Shown here piece after piece: positions 8,200 through 17,688 of a stretch of 64,000 nt of DNA. Below the pieces are notes generated by a model. It was not told the DNA's origin, searched no databases, and saw only the letters and a program-made list of their open reading frames with translations. This stretch comes from Verrucomicrobiaceae bacterium (GTDB lineage: Bacteria; Verrucomicrobiota; Verrucomicrobiia; Verrucomicrobiales; Akkermansiaceae). The stretch covers positions 39,723-103,722 of the forward strand of contig JAIXWR010000005.1 in NCBI GenBank assembly GCA_027491155.1. Reading direction: 5' to 3'. A program made the position numbers and the translations under genes. The stretch's first letter is position 1. Each line of letters starts with the position of its first letter.

Positions 8200-10404
8200 A
8201 TGAGCCGGAAACCCATCCGTTCCGCCGGTCGCGCCGGACTTCTCGCCTGTGCCCTCGGTGTCGGCCTGTGGTGCGGCGTTTCCAGCGGCCAGGAACCCGG
8301 CCCGATGACGCCGGCCAAGGACGCCCCGGCGAATTTCGACCCCTCCGACGTCTATTTCCAAGGCTGGCTGCTGTCCCGCGATGCCGAGAAGCTCCAGGCC
8401 GAGAAGAAATACGAGGAGGCCCTCGAAAAACTCACCCGCGCCCGCCAGCTTTTCGATAGCATTGCGACCTACTTCCCGCTCTGGAAACCGGAAATGGTCA
8501 AGGGCCGCCGCGACCAGACCCGCGAGGCCATCACCGCGATCGGTCCGGATGTCCTGAAGCAGCGGAAAGAGAAGGCCTCCGCCGTCGCCGAACTCGAAGG
8601 CGGCGTCCGCACCGGGGTCGTCGAGGGCGAAGCCCCGGCCCCGCTGGGCGACCCGATGCCCCTCACCCCGCTGCCGGGCATCCAGAAAGTCGAAACCCTT
8701 GAAACCCGCCGCATCGCCGAGCTCGAAACCCGGGTCAAGGAGCTCCAGCAGGACCTGGCCAGCAGCGCCGACCCGAACAGCGCCGACCGCAATGCTTCCC
8801 GCGTCCGCGACCTCGCCAAGCAGCGCGACCTCGCCCAGGCCGACCTCAAGCGCGCCAAGGACGAACTCGCCCGGCTCCGCGCGAAGTTCGCCGCCGAGCC
8901 GATGCAGGAGGACATGCGCAAGCTCGAAGCCCAGCTTCAGGCCAAGGAGCGCGAGCGCGCCGCGATGAGCCAGGCCCTCGGCAAGAGCCAGCAGGAAACC
9001 CGCGAGGCCCGCGAACAGATCGCCGCCCTCCAGGCCGAGCGCACGCGCCTCGCCCAGAAAGCCGCCGATCTGGAGAAGAACCTCGAGATCGAACGCAAGG
9101 CCCAGAACGAGGTGATCGCCGGCCAACAGAAGCAGCTCCGCCAGCTTCAGGAACAACTCCGCGGCAAGAACGACGAACTCGCCAAGGCCAACCTCAAGAT
9201 CGCCTCCCTCGAGAACCAGCTCACCGAGGTCCGCTCGTCCTTCGACGAACTCCGCGAGGAACGCGACGGCCTGCTCCGCGAGAAGGAACAGATGGCCGCC
9301 CTGCTCAAGCTCAGCGAAGGCAGCCGGATCCAGGAAGTCATCGACCAGAACCTGAGCCTCGCCAAACAGCTCCGCGAGGCGCAGGAAAATGTCGAACGCC
9401 TCAACAAGACCAACAACGCCACCCAGGACCAGTTGCTCGAAGCCATGCGCGACCTCGCCATCGCCAAGGGCAACATCAACGATTTCAAGCGCGAGAAGAT
9501 CGCCCAGGAAAAGCGCATGGCGGACATGGAGCGCCGCCTCCGCGCCGAAGCCGCCGGCCTCGCCACCGCGAACGCCGACCCCGCCGAGGCCGACATGCTG
9601 CGCGCCCTCATCCAGAAGCAGCTCCGCATCCAGGAGCGCCGCCGCAAGGCCGGCGAACTGCTGGTCGATGCCGTCCGCGAGAAAGCCGAGAAGGACGAAA
9701 CCCTCCGCGAGGCCGTCCAACTTTACGAGCAGTCCGAACTTCCGCTGACCCCGAAGGAAATGGACCTGGTGAAGGACCGAGGCGTCGACGACGAGTTCGT
9801 GTCCCCCTTCAGCCGCCCGCAGGACGAGGTGAATGCCAGCGTCGCCCGCCTCGAAACGGAGAACCTCCCCTACACCGACGCCGCCACCCGCGCCTACCTC
9901 AACGGCCGCTTCCAGTCCTGCCGCGAGCTCTTCGAGCTGGTGATCGAGCGCCACCCCGGCGATGCCGACACGATGTGCCGCCTCGGCAACGTCCACCTGC
10001 GCCTCAACGACGCCGCCGCCGCCGCCGACATCTTCCGCCGCGCCACCGAACTCAGCAGCAACAACCCCTACGCCCACCGCATGCTCGGCTACTCGCTGAT
10101 GCAGACCGGTGCCCTCGGCGAGGCCCTGGAGTCGCTGAAGAAGAGCGTCGAACTCGCCCCGACCAACGCCGACGGCCGCGTGGTGCTCGGCAAGCTCTTC
10201 TTCGACCTCGGCCAGGAGGACGATGCCGAGGAACAGCTCAAGTCGGCCATCGTGTACGACGACGCGATGTGGCAGCCCCATTTCAACCTCGCCTACCTCT
10301 ACGCCAAGCAAGGCAAGAAGAAGCAGGGCCTGACCTACTATCGCAACGCGATCGAACGCGGCGCCACGCCCGATCTGAAATTGGAGAAACAGCTCGGAAG
10401 CTGA
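8200..10404 (+). CDS. Exported coiled-coil and TPR protein
   Basis: Protein of 734 aa. It begins with an N-terminal signal/anchor (AGLLACALGVGLWCGVSSG). A long coiled coil spans about residues 165-480, made of Glu/Lys/Gln/Leu heptads such as LQEQLRGKNDELAKANLK. A C-terminal tetratricopeptide region spans about residues 560-720, with repeats such as NPYAHRMLGYSLMQTGALGEAL and AMWQPHFNLAYLYAKQGK. The combination suggests an envelope scaffold that binds partner proteins through the TPRs. There is no catalytic motif. It is divergent from the cyclase-repeat gene, with about 100 bp between the starts. Confidence 0.85.
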   Translation: MSRKPIRSAGRAGLLACALGVGLWCGVSSGQEPGPMTPAKDAPANFDPSDVYFQGWLLSRDAEKLQAEKKYEEALEKLTRARQLFDSIATYFPLWKPEMVKGRRDQTREAITAIGPDVLKQRKEKASAVAELEGGVRTGVVEGEAPAPLGDPMPLTPLPGIQKVETLETRRIAELETRVKELQQDLASSADPNSADRNASRVRDLAKQRDLAQADLKRAKDELARLRAKFAAEPMQEDMRKLEAQLQAKERERAAMSQALGKSQQETREAREQIAALQAERTRLAQKAADLEKNLEIERKAQNEVIAGQQKQLRQLQEQLRGKNDELAKANLKIASLENQLTEVRSSFDELREERDGLLREKEQMAALLKLSEGSRIQEVIDQNLSLAKQLREAQENVERLNKTNNATQDQLLEAMRDLAIAKGNINDFKREKIAQEKRMADMERRLRAEAAGLATANADPAEADMLRALIQKQLRIQERRRKAGELLVDAVREKAEKDETLREAVQLYEQSELPLTPKEMDLVKDRGVDDEFVSPFSRPQDEVNASVARLETENLPYTDAATRAYLNGRFQSCRELFELVIERHPGDADTMCRLGNVHLRLNDAAAAADIFRRATELSSNNPYAHRMLGYSLMQTGALGEALESLKKSVELAPTNADGRVVLGKLFFDLGQEDDAEEQLKSAIVYDDAMWQPHFNLAYLYAKQGKKKQGLTYYRNAIERGATPDLKLEKQLGS

Positions 10405-10492
10405 TCGGCGGACGTCCTTTTCCCGGGCTTTCCCTGCGCTTTGAGGCCTTTTTGGTTTTGACAAACGGGGGCCCACACCCCAAGTCGCGCCC

Positions 10493-11248
10493 ATGACCGA
10501 GTCGCCCCCCGCCCGCATTTTCGCCGATTCCGCGGAAGCCTGCCGCACGCTCGCCGCCGAGCTGGCCGGACTCGTCGCCTCGATCAACGCCAGCGGCCGC
10601 CCCGCCGTCCTCGGCCTCGCCACCGGCCGCACCCCGATTCCCTTCTACGCGGAGCTCATCCGACTCCACCGCGCCGGCGAGCTTTCCTTCGCCCGGGTCG
10701 TCACCTTCAACCTCGACGAATACCTCGGCCTCCCCGCCGGCCACCCGGAAAGCTACCACTCGTTCATGCGCCGCGAGCTGTTCGACCATGTCGACATCCC
10801 CGCGGAGAACGTCCACATCCCGGACGGCACGATCCCGCCGGACCAGCTCGACGCCCATTGCGCCGCCTACGAGGACGCGATCCGCGCCGCCGGCGGCATC
10901 GACTTCCAGCTCCTCGGCATCGGCCGCACCGGCCACATCGGCTTCAACGAGCCCGGCTCGCCCCGCGACAGCCGGACGCGGAAGGTCGAGCTCGACCCCA
11001 TCACCCGCCAGGATGCCGCCCCGTCCTTCGGCGGGCTCGATCACGTCCCGACCCACGCCATTTCGATGGGCTGCGGCACCATCCTCGAAGCCCGCAGGAT
11101 CGCCCTGCTCGCCTGGGGCAAAGGCAAGGCGGCCATCGTCAAGGAAGCCCTGACCGGCCCCGTCACCGACCGCGTCAGCGCCTCCTTCCTGCAGGAGCAC
11201 CCGGACGCCGCCTTCTACCTCGACGCCGAGGCCGGCTCCGACCTCTGA
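10493..11248 (+). CDS. nagB: Glucosamine-6-phosphate deaminase
   Basis: Converts glucosamine 6-phosphate to fructose 6-phosphate and ammonia, the last committed step of amino-sugar catabolism. The 251-aa length is normal. Visible motifs are the phosphate-binding loop GLATGRTPIPFYAEL, the family signature FNLDEYLGL, and GIGRTGHIGFNEPGS containing the catalytic His of this family. The segment IAFLAWGKGKA-like (IALLAWGKGKAAIV) is also conserved. No nagA or transporter gene adjoins it, so it stands alone before secA. Confidence in family and reaction is high. Confidence 0.95.
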   Translation: MTESPPARIFADSAEACRTLAAELAGLVASINASGRPAVLGLATGRTPIPFYAELIRLHRAGELSFARVVTFNLDEYLGLPAGHPESYHSFMRRELFDHVDIPAENVHIPDGTIPPDQLDAHCAAYEDAIRAAGGIDFQLLGIGRTGHIGFNEPGSPRDSRTRKVELDPITRQDAAPSFGGLDHVPTHAISMGCGTILEARRIALLAWGKGKAAIVKEALTGPVTDRVSASFLQEHPDAAFYLDAEAGSDL

Positions 11249-11390
11249 GCCCGCGCGAAAGCCCGCCCGGAAGAGGCGGATCCAGCCCCTCCGGCGCTCC
11301 AAAACCTTTCCGCCGTGCCGCTTGCACCCCGGCCGATCCGGGTGTATGCCGTCACCCCGGTTCGCCCAAGGGACCCTACCTCCTTCTCAC

Positions 11391-14300
11391 ATGATCAAGT
11401 GGATCCTCCAGAAAATCGTCGGCTCGAAGAACCAGCGTGAGTTGCGCCGGATCCGCCCGACCGTCGAGCGCATCAAGGAAATCGAGGAAGCCCTGCAGCG
11501 GGAGCCGGTGGAAAAGCTCCGTGAAATGACCGCCAAATGGCAGGAGCACCTCTCCCGCTACCACGAGCTCAAGGTCGCCGCCAAGCCACAGCTCGAACGC
11601 ATGGACGCCGACGGCCTCGCCGAAGCCGCCGCCTACATGAACGGCCGCCTCAACCGCCTGCGCGACGACTTCCCGTCGCTGCCCGTCACCGTCGAGGCCT
11701 CCGCCGCATCCATCGAAGCCGCGAAGGCCGCCTTCCATGGGGTCGAGGGCGACTTCATCAAGCTTCGCGCCAAGTTCCTCGACCAGATCCTGCCCGAAGC
11801 CTACGCCGTCGTGAAGAACGCCGCGCGCCGGATGTGCGGCACCACCATCGACGTCTGCGACCAGCCGCTCGGCTGGGAAATGGTCCACTTCGACACCCAG
11901 CTCGTCGGCGGCATCGCCCTCCACCGCGGGATGATCGCGGAAATGATGACCGGCGAGGGCAAGACCCTCGTCGCCACCCTGCCGGTCTATCTCAACGCCC
12001 TCACCGGCCTCGGCGTCCACGTCATCACGGTCAACGACTACCTCGCCCGCCGCGACTCGGAGTGGATGGGTTCACTCTTCAAGTTCCTCGGCCTGACCAT
12101 CGGCTGCATCCAGAACCAGATGCCGCCCTGGGACCGCCGCCAGCACTACGCTTGCGACATCACCTACGGCACCAACTCGGAGTTCGGTTTCGATTATCTC
12201 CGCGACAACGGCATGGCCTCGACCAAGGACGAGCAGGTCCAGCGCGGCCACTACTTCGCGATCATCGACGAGGTCGACTCCATCCTCATCGACGAGGCCC
12301 GTACGCCGCTCATCATTTCCGGCCCGTCCTCGGTCTCCAGCCACCAGTTCGACAAATACAAGCCGCTCGTCGAGCAGATCGTCCGCCAGCAGACCTCCCT
12401 CTGCAACGAACTCGTCGCCGAAGCCAAGAAGGCCCAGGAAGCCGGCGACATGGAGACCTGCGGCCGCGCGCTGTTCAAGGTGAAGCTCGGCCAGCCGCGC
12501 AACCGCCAGCTCATGCGCATGATGGAGGAGCCGGAAATCCGCCGCCTCCTCGAGAAGACCGAGCTCTCCTTCTATCAGGACGCCCAGAAGAAGGAACTCT
12601 TCGCCATCAAGGAAGAACTCTACTTCACCATCGACGAGAAGAGCCATGACTCCGACCTGATGGAGAAGGGCCGCGAATTCCTCTCGCCCGACGATCCGGA
12701 GGCCTTCGTGCTTCCCGACATCGGCACCCTCTTCGCCGACATCGAGGCCGACGGCGCCCTCAGCGACGAGCAGCGCGTGATCCGCAAGGAACAGCTCCAG
12801 GTGAAGCTCGATTCCCAGGCGGAGAAGATGCACAACATCTCCCAGCTCCTGAAGGCCTACTGCGTCTATGAAAAGGACGTCCAGTACGTGGTGAAGGAAG
12901 ACAAGGTGATCATCGTCGATGAAAACACCGGCCGCGAAATGCCCGGCCGCCGCTGGTCGGACGGACTCCACCAGGCGGTCGAGGCCAAGGAAGGCGTCTC
13001 CATCGAGAAGGAGACCCAGACCTTCGCCACCATCACCATCCAGAACTACTTCCGCCTTTACGAAAAGCTCGCCGGCATGACCGGCACCGCGGAAACCGAA
13101 GCCGCGGAGTTTTCCGACATCTACAAGCTCGACGTGCTGCCGATCCCGGCCAACCGGCCGAACCAGCGCACCGACCACAACGACCAGGTCTTCAAGACCC
13201 GCCGCGAGAAGTACAACGCCGTCATCAAGAAGATCGAGGAAGCCCACGCCAAGGGCCAGCCGGTCCTCGTCGGCACCGCCTCGGTCGATGCCTCGGAAAC
13301 GGTCTCGCGCATGCTCAAGCGCAGCAAGATCCCCCACACCGTGCTCAACGCGAAGTACCACCGCCAGGAGGCCGAGATCATCGCCAAGGCCGGACAGCGC
13401 GGCGCGGTGACCGTCTCGACCAACATGGCCGGCCGCGGCACCGACATCAAGCTGGGCGAAGGCGTCCCCGAAGTCGGCGGCCTCTTCGTGATGGGCACCG
13501 AGCGCTACGAGTCCCGCCGCGTCGACCGCCAGCTCCGCGGACGCTGCGCCCGCCAGGGCGACCCGGGCATGAGCCAGTTCTTCATCTCGTTCGAAGACGA
13601 CCTGATGCGCAACTTCGCCGCCGCCGACCGCATGACGTCGATGATGGAGCGCTTCGGCATGCAGGAAGGCGAGGCCCTCGAGCACTCCTGGCTCAACAAG
13701 TCGGTCGAAACCGCCCAGAAGCGCGTCGAACAGCGCAACTACACCTGGCGCAAGCGGGTGCTCGAGTTCGACGACGTGATGAACAAGCAGCGCGAGGTCG
13801 TTTACGGCTACCGCAACGAGGTGCTCTCCACCGAGACCCCGCGCGACCTCGTCAACGAGATCATCCAGAAGGTCATCCCGCAGAAGGTCACCGAGTTCCT
13901 CGCCGACCGCGACGAGGCGAACCCGGACTACAACGAGCTGGTGCACTGGGTGAACGCCACCTTGCCGATCCGCTTCACGATGGAAGACCTCGACAGCGTC
14001 GCGAAGACCTCCGAGGACATCGCCAACCTCCTCGTCCAGCGCGTCCAGGAAGCCTACGAGGCCCGCGTCGACGGGCTCCCGCCGGAGATCCTCGACATGG
14101 AGGAGCGCCGCATGATGCTCGCCGCGATCGACCGCCAGTGGCAGGCCCACCTTTACAACATGGATGCCCTCCGCGAAGGCGTCCACCTCCGCGCCCAGGG
14201 CCAGAAGGACCCGCTGATCGAATACAAGAACGAGGCCTACGAGCTGTTCTCCCAGCTGATGAACAACATCGAGGGCGAGGCGCTGCAGAACCTCTTCCGC

Positions 14301-14570
14301 TCCGCCGGCAACCTCGAATCGATCCTCCGCCAGCTCCACCACGCGCCCCAGCACCTGCAAGGCGGCGAACAGCCGATCACCCGCGCCAATGTCGCCTCCA
14401 CCGGCAGCTCCGGCAGCGTGCTGGTCGAGGAAGCGGGTGCCGGCGAGATCAAGCTGAACCTGCCGAAGCGCCGCCCGCCGAGCTTCGACATCGACCAGCT
14501 CGGCCGCAACGCCCCCTGCCCCTGCGGCTCCGGGAAGAAATACAAGCAGTGCTGCGGCAAGGAGGGCTGA
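11391..14570 (+). CDS. secA: Preprotein translocase ATPase SecA
   Basis: Motor ATPase that pushes unfolded preproteins through SecYEG. The start at MIKWILQKIVGSKNQREL gives 1059 aa, longer than the E. coli protein (901) because of insertions in the region between NBD1 motifs and in the pre-protein crosslinking area (about residues 330-470). Motifs include Walker A MTGEGKTLVATLP, the DEVDSILIDEARTPLI segment, TNMAGRGTDIKLGEGV, and LRGRCARQGDPG in the second nucleotide-binding domain. The protein ends with a SEC-C zinc-binding tail (APCPCGSGKKYKQCCG). The ORF track start (11322) is upstream of the conserved N-terminus. It is an essential housekeeping gene and appears intact. Confidence 0.98.
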   Translation: MIKWILQKIVGSKNQRELRRIRPTVERIKEIEEALQREPVEKLREMTAKWQEHLSRYHELKVAAKPQLERMDADGLAEAAAYMNGRLNRLRDDFPSLPVTVEASAASIEAAKAAFHGVEGDFIKLRAKFLDQILPEAYAVVKNAARRMCGTTIDVCDQPLGWEMVHFDTQLVGGIALHRGMIAEMMTGEGKTLVATLPVYLNALTGLGVHVITVNDYLARRDSEWMGSLFKFLGLTIGCIQNQMPPWDRRQHYACDITYGTNSEFGFDYLRDNGMASTKDEQVQRGHYFAIIDEVDSILIDEARTPLIISGPSSVSSHQFDKYKPLVEQIVRQQTSLCNELVAEAKKAQEAGDMETCGRALFKVKLGQPRNRQLMRMMEEPEIRRLLEKTELSFYQDAQKKELFAIKEELYFTIDEKSHDSDLMEKGREFLSPDDPEAFVLPDIGTLFADIEADGALSDEQRVIRKEQLQVKLDSQAEKMHNISQLLKAYCVYEKDVQYVVKEDKVIIVDENTGREMPGRRWSDGLHQAVEAKEGVSIEKETQTFATITIQNYFRLYEKLAGMTGTAETEAAEFSDIYKLDVLPIPANRPNQRTDHNDQVFKTRREKYNAVIKKIEEAHAKGQPVLVGTASVDASETVSRMLKRSKIPHTVLNAKYHRQEAEIIAKAGQRGAVTVSTNMAGRGTDIKLGEGVPEVGGLFVMGTERYESRRVDRQLRGRCARQGDPGMSQFFISFEDDLMRNFAAADRMTSMMERFGMQEGEALEHSWLNKSVETAQKRVEQRNYTWRKRVLEFDDVMNKQREVVYGYRNEVLSTETPRDLVNEIIQKVIPQKVTEFLADRDEANPDYNELVHWVNATLPIRFTMEDLDSVAKTSEDIANLLVQRVQEAYEARVDGLPPEILDMEERRMMLAAIDRQWQAHLYNMDALREGVHLRAQGQKDPLIEYKNEAYELFSQLMNNIEGEALQNLFRSAGNLESILRQLHHAPQHLQGGEQPITRANVASTGSSGSVLVEEAGAGEIKLNLPKRRPPSFDIDQLGRNAPCPCGSGKKYKQCCGKEG

Positions 14571-14650
14571 TCCTTCCACCGTGACGGTCGGATCCACAAA
14601 GGCATGAAATCCGCTTTCGCGGACCCGTGCTTGCGCTACCCTCCGCCGCC

Positions 14651-15454
14651 ATGGCCGACCGCCGCCGCTTCCTTCTCCTCGGTGCCCTCGCCCTCGCCGC
14701 CACGGCGTGCAGCGAGAAGTCCAGCTCCACCGGCGCCGGCCCGCCGCTGCGGATCGGCATGGACCTCAGCTACCCGCCTTTCGAGATGCAGGACACCGCC
14801 GGCAAGCCAGACGGCGTCGGCGTGAAGATGGCCGAAGCCCTCGCCGCGAAACTCGGACGCCCGCTCCAGATCGTGCCGATGGAGTTCTCCGGCCTGATCC
14901 CCGCGCTCCAGACCGGGAACGTCGACCTCGTGCTTTCCTCGATGACCGCCACCGACGAGCGCCGCAAGACCATCGACTTCTCCGACCCCTATGCCTTCAC
15001 CGGCCTCGCGGTGCTGGTGAAGAAGGACTCCGACATCCAGTCGATCGACGACCTGAAAAGGCCCGGCCGCAGCCTCACTGCCAAGACCGCCACCACCGCC
15101 CAGACCTGGATCACCGCCAACCTTCCGGAAGCCAAGCTCGTGGTCTTCGAAGACCAGACCGCCTGCGTCCAGGAAGTCGTCCAGGGCCGGGCCGATGCCT
15201 TCATCTACGATCAGCTTAGTATTTACCAATACGCCCGGCAGAACCCCGACACCACCCGCGGCCTGCTCAAGCCCTTCGTCGAGGAGAGCTGGGCGCTGGG
15301 GATCGGAAAGGGCAACGACGCCCTCCGCCAGCAGGTGAACGAGTTCATCGCCGCCTTCCGCGCGGAGAAAGGCTTCGAGAAGCTCGGCGACCGGTATCTG
15401 GCGGAAGAGAAGAAGTTCCTCGAAAGCCAGGGCATCCCCTTCATCATCCGTTGA
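14651..15454 (+). CDS. Amino-acid ABC transporter substrate-binding lipoprotein
   Basis: Periplasmic solute-binding protein of the family 3 (polar amino acid) type, 267 aa. The start MADRRRFLLLGALALAATAC gives a short Arg-rich signal and a lipobox ending at Cys, so it is probably lipid-anchored. The upstream ATG in the ORF track lacks this logic. The family pattern is LRIGMDLSYPPFEMQD near the N-terminus, then GLIPALQTGNVDLVLSSMTATDERRKTIDFSDPY. The segment AFIYDQLSIYQYARQ is also conserved in cystine/glutamine-type binding proteins. The permease and ATPase follow at once. The exact amino acid cannot be determined from the sequence. Confidence 0.93.
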   Translation: MADRRRFLLLGALALAATACSEKSSSTGAGPPLRIGMDLSYPPFEMQDTAGKPDGVGVKMAEALAAKLGRPLQIVPMEFSGLIPALQTGNVDLVLSSMTATDERRKTIDFSDPYAFTGLAVLVKKDSDIQSIDDLKRPGRSLTAKTATTAQTWITANLPEAKLVVFEDQTACVQEVVQGRADAFIYDQLSIYQYARQNPDTTRGLLKPFVEESWALGIGKGNDALRQQVNEFIAAFRAEKGFEKLGDRYLAEEKKFLESQGIPFIIR

Positions 15455-15461
15455 GGCCCGG

Positions 15462-16238
15462 ATGACCCGCCGCCAGCACATCGCCAACATCGGGGTAGCC
15501 GTCGCGCTCATGGCCGCCGTCGGCTGGCTCTGCACTCTGGTGTTCGGTCAACTCGGCAGGCAGACCGACTGGTCGAAGGCCTGGCAGTATCGCGAGGCGC
15601 TGTGGAACGGCTGGCTGATGACGCTCGGCATTTCCTTCGCCGCGCTGGCCGGCAGCATCGTCTTCGGCCTGCTCTTCCTGCTCGGCCAGCGCTCCCCGCT
15701 GCCGGTGGTCCGCTGGACCTGCCGCGCCTTCCTCGAGTTCGTCCGCGATACCCCCCTGCTGGTCCACCTGCTGTTCGGCTACTTCGTCATCTTCGCCCCG
15801 CTCATCTCACGGCCGCTGGCCGATGCCGGCTTCCAGGACAAGGTGGTCATCGGCATCCTGCTGCTCTCCGTTTTCCAAGGTGCCTACCTCGGCGAGATCC
15901 TCCGCGGCGGGGTGGAAAGCATCCCGAAAGCCCAGTGGGACTCCGCCCGCGCGGTCGGCTTCAGCCCGGTCCAGGTGTATCGCCACGTGATCTTTCCCCA
16001 GGCCCTGCGCCGCGTGCTGCCGGCCATCGCCGGGCTCTTCGTCTCGCTGATCAAGGACTCCTCGCTGCTCAGCGTGATCGGTGTTTCCGAATACTTCTAC
16101 AACACCAAGAACTTCATCTCCCGCTCCTACGCCGGGCTCGAGGGCTACATCCCGCTCGCCCTCGGCTACCTCGCCCTCACCCTGCCGGTCGCATGGCTCG
16201 CGCACTGGCTGGAGAAACGCTTCCGCCATGAAACTTGA
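15462..16238 (+). CDS. Amino-acid ABC transporter permease
   Basis: Inner-membrane subunit of the polar-amino-acid uptake system (HisM/GlnP family), 258 aa. It has about five to six hydrophobic helices. The first is IGVAVALMAAVGWLCTLVFG; the typical first-core signature is WNGWLMTLGISFAALAGSIVF; then comes FLEFVRDTPLLVHLLFGYF. The ATPase-coupling EAA loop is seen as SIPKAQWDSARAVGFSPVQVY. It starts 7 bp after the binding-protein stop and overlaps the ATPase gene by 11 bp, so the three are one operon. Confidence 0.94.
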   Translation: MTRRQHIANIGVAVALMAAVGWLCTLVFGQLGRQTDWSKAWQYREALWNGWLMTLGISFAALAGSIVFGLLFLLGQRSPLPVVRWTCRAFLEFVRDTPLLVHLLFGYFVIFAPLISRPLADAGFQDKVVIGILLLSVFQGAYLGEILRGGVESIPKAQWDSARAVGFSPVQVYRHVIFPQALRRVLPAIAGLFVSLIKDSSLLSVIGVSEYFYNTKNFISRSYAGLEGYIPLALGYLALTLPVAWLAHWLEKRFRHET

Positions 16239-16959
16239 AGTCCAAGGCGCAACCCGGATCTATGGCGCGACCCGTGCGCTCGACAGCCTGACACTGTCGC
16301 TGCCCGACGCGCGGATCCTCGTGCTGATCGGCCCCTCCGGTGGCGGAAAGAGCACGCTGCTGCGGGTACTCGGCGGCCTCGAGACGGCCGACAGCGGCAC
16401 CGTGGAAGTCAACGGCCGGCGCCTCGTCGCCGACCCCGCCGCCCTCCAGGCCTACCGCCGGAAAAACGGCTTCCTCTTCCAACAGTTCAACCTCTTCCCC
16501 CACCTCTGCGCCCGGAAGAACATCACCCTGCCCCTCGAGAAAGTCCACGGCCACGACCCCGCGAAAGCCCGCGCCATGGCCGACGAGGCGCTCTCACGCT
16601 TTGGCCTGTTAGAACACGCCGACAAGCTCCCCGCCCAGCTTTCCGGCGGCCAGCAGCAGCGCGTCGGCATCGCCCGCGCCATCGCCTTCTCGCCCGAGAT
16701 CCTGTTCCTCGACGAACCGACCTCCGCGCTCGATCCCGAGATGACCGCCGAGGTCCTCGAGCTGATCCAGGAACTCGCCGAGGCCGGCCAGGACATCATC
16801 CTCAGCACCCACGAGATGGGCTTCGCCCGCGCCGTCGCCGATCACGTCGCCTTCGTCGCCGCCGGCCGGATCGAGGAATGCGGCCCGCCCGCCGCGCTGT
16901 TCGGAGAACCCGCGTCGCCGCTGTGCCGGCGCTTCCTCTCGCGGGTGATGCGTTATTGA
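16228..16959 (+). CDS. Amino-acid ABC transporter ATP-binding protein
   Basis: ATPase subunit (GlnQ/HisP family), 243 aa, starting [18 protein letters not shown] inside the permease's last codons. It has Walker A (GPSGGGKST), a Q-loop segment ([13 protein letters not shown]), the ABC signature [14 protein letters not shown], Walker [16 protein letters not shown] and the H-loop [15 protein letters not shown]. All key residues are intact. It powers import of the amino acid bound by the upstream lipoprotein. The gene ends shortly before a hairpin belonging to the convergent HTH gene. Confidence 0.95.
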   Translation: MKLEVQGATRIYGATRALDSLTLSLPDARILVLIGPSGGGKSTLLRVLGGLETADSGTVEVNGRRLVADPAALQAYRRKNGFLFQQFNLFPHLCARKNITLPLEKVHGHDPAKARAMADEALSRFGLLEHADKLPAQLSGGQQQRVGIARAIAFSPEILFLDEPTSALDPEMTAEVLELIQELAEAGQDIILSTHEMGFARAVADHVAFVAAGRIEECGPPAALFGEPASPLCRRFLSRVMRY

Positions 16960-16971
16960 AACCGGGCCATG

Positions 16972-17006
16972 AAAAACGGGGCGAAGGATCATCTCCCCCG
17001 CCCCGT
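16972..17006 (-). terminator. Rho-independent terminator of the HTH gene
   Basis: Read on the minus strand, an 8-bp stem (ACGGGGCG with CGCCCCGT) is followed by a T run (CGTTTTTC). It lies 25 bp after the stop of the 17031-17477 gene. It may also work for the convergent ABC operon, although the plus-strand side lacks a T run. Confidence 0.75.
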
Positions 17007-17030
17007 CGTGAAATCCGGATCCTCCAAGGC

Positions 17031-17477
17031 TTACGCCTTCGTGCCGGTGATCGCCAGCAGGCGGTCGAGGGTCATGGTGACCAGCACCTGGCTGCCGGTG
17101 GCGGTGACATAGGTGGTGGAATCGCTCGCCTTGCCGGCAAGTCCGCCGAATTCAAGGTTCAACTTTTCAATCTTGGGGTCGACTTTGTCTTCGAGGATCT
17201 CGCCGGTGATCATGTTCATCGAACGGACGATCTTGAAACCTTTGCCCGAGAGCAGTTTCAAAACCGCATCCTTGTCGATCGCGCCGGCCTTGCCCTTCTT
17301 CGGGCTGGCACCCGAAGCCTTCTTCCAATTGGTGAGGGTGAGCGGGCTGATGCCGTATTTCTTCGCCGCCTTGGCCGCGCCGCCGCGACCCTGTTGGGCG
17401 ATGAAGCTCAGGATTTCCGCTTTCTCCGCGTCGCTATAACGCTTGCCTTTCTTGTTTGCTGCTTTTTTAGCTGCCAT
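17031..17477 (-). CDS. Small helix-turn-helix protein, transposase-OrfA-like N-terminus
   Basis: Protein of 148 aa. A Lys/Ala-rich opening (MAAKKAANKKGKRYSDAEK) leads into a helix-turn-helix, AEILSFIAQQGRGGAAKAAKKYGISPLTLTNWKK in outline, like the N-terminal domain of IS3-type OrfA proteins. The C-terminal half (GFKIVRSMNMITGEILEDK, LVTMTLDRLLAI) is not a transposase domain. It is therefore more likely a domesticated DNA-binding protein than an insertion-sequence remnant. No inverted repeats or partner orfB flank it. It has its own terminator. Regulatory targets are unknown. Confidence 0.75.
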   Translation of the reverse strand: MAAKKAANKKGKRYSDAEKAEILSFIAQQGRGGAAKAAKKYGISPLTLTNWKKASGASPKKGKAGAIDKDAVLKLLSGKGFKIVRSMNMITGEILEDKVDPKIEKLNLEFGGLAGKASDSTTYVTATGSQVLVTMTLDRLLAITGTKA

Positions 17478-17688
17478 GCGCCGTGTTAGAAACGCATGGG
17501 TCCGCGGACAAGGATTTTCTCGAAAGAGTATCTGAAAAACTCATTTCGGGAACATGGCGTTTTCCGTGATCCCGATCCGGATACCGCTTTTCTTCCGAGG
17601 GAACCTACGAAACCTCCGGATCATATCTCCACCCGAGCTTGTCGGCTTGTCCCACAACGATCGGCAAAAGCGGGCTCCGGCCATGCCT

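Noticed and set aside
8134-10632. 832-aa minus-strand ORF
   Set aside because: It lies opposite the coiled-coil/TPR gene and has the Leu/Gly/Val-rich pattern usual for antisense of Glu/Lys-rich coding sequence.
12072-14597. 841-aa minus-strand ORF
   Set aside because: It is the antisense of secA.
17031-17477. Insertion-sequence orfA
   Set aside because: No orfB, no terminal inverted repeats, its own terminator and a non-transposase C-terminal half.
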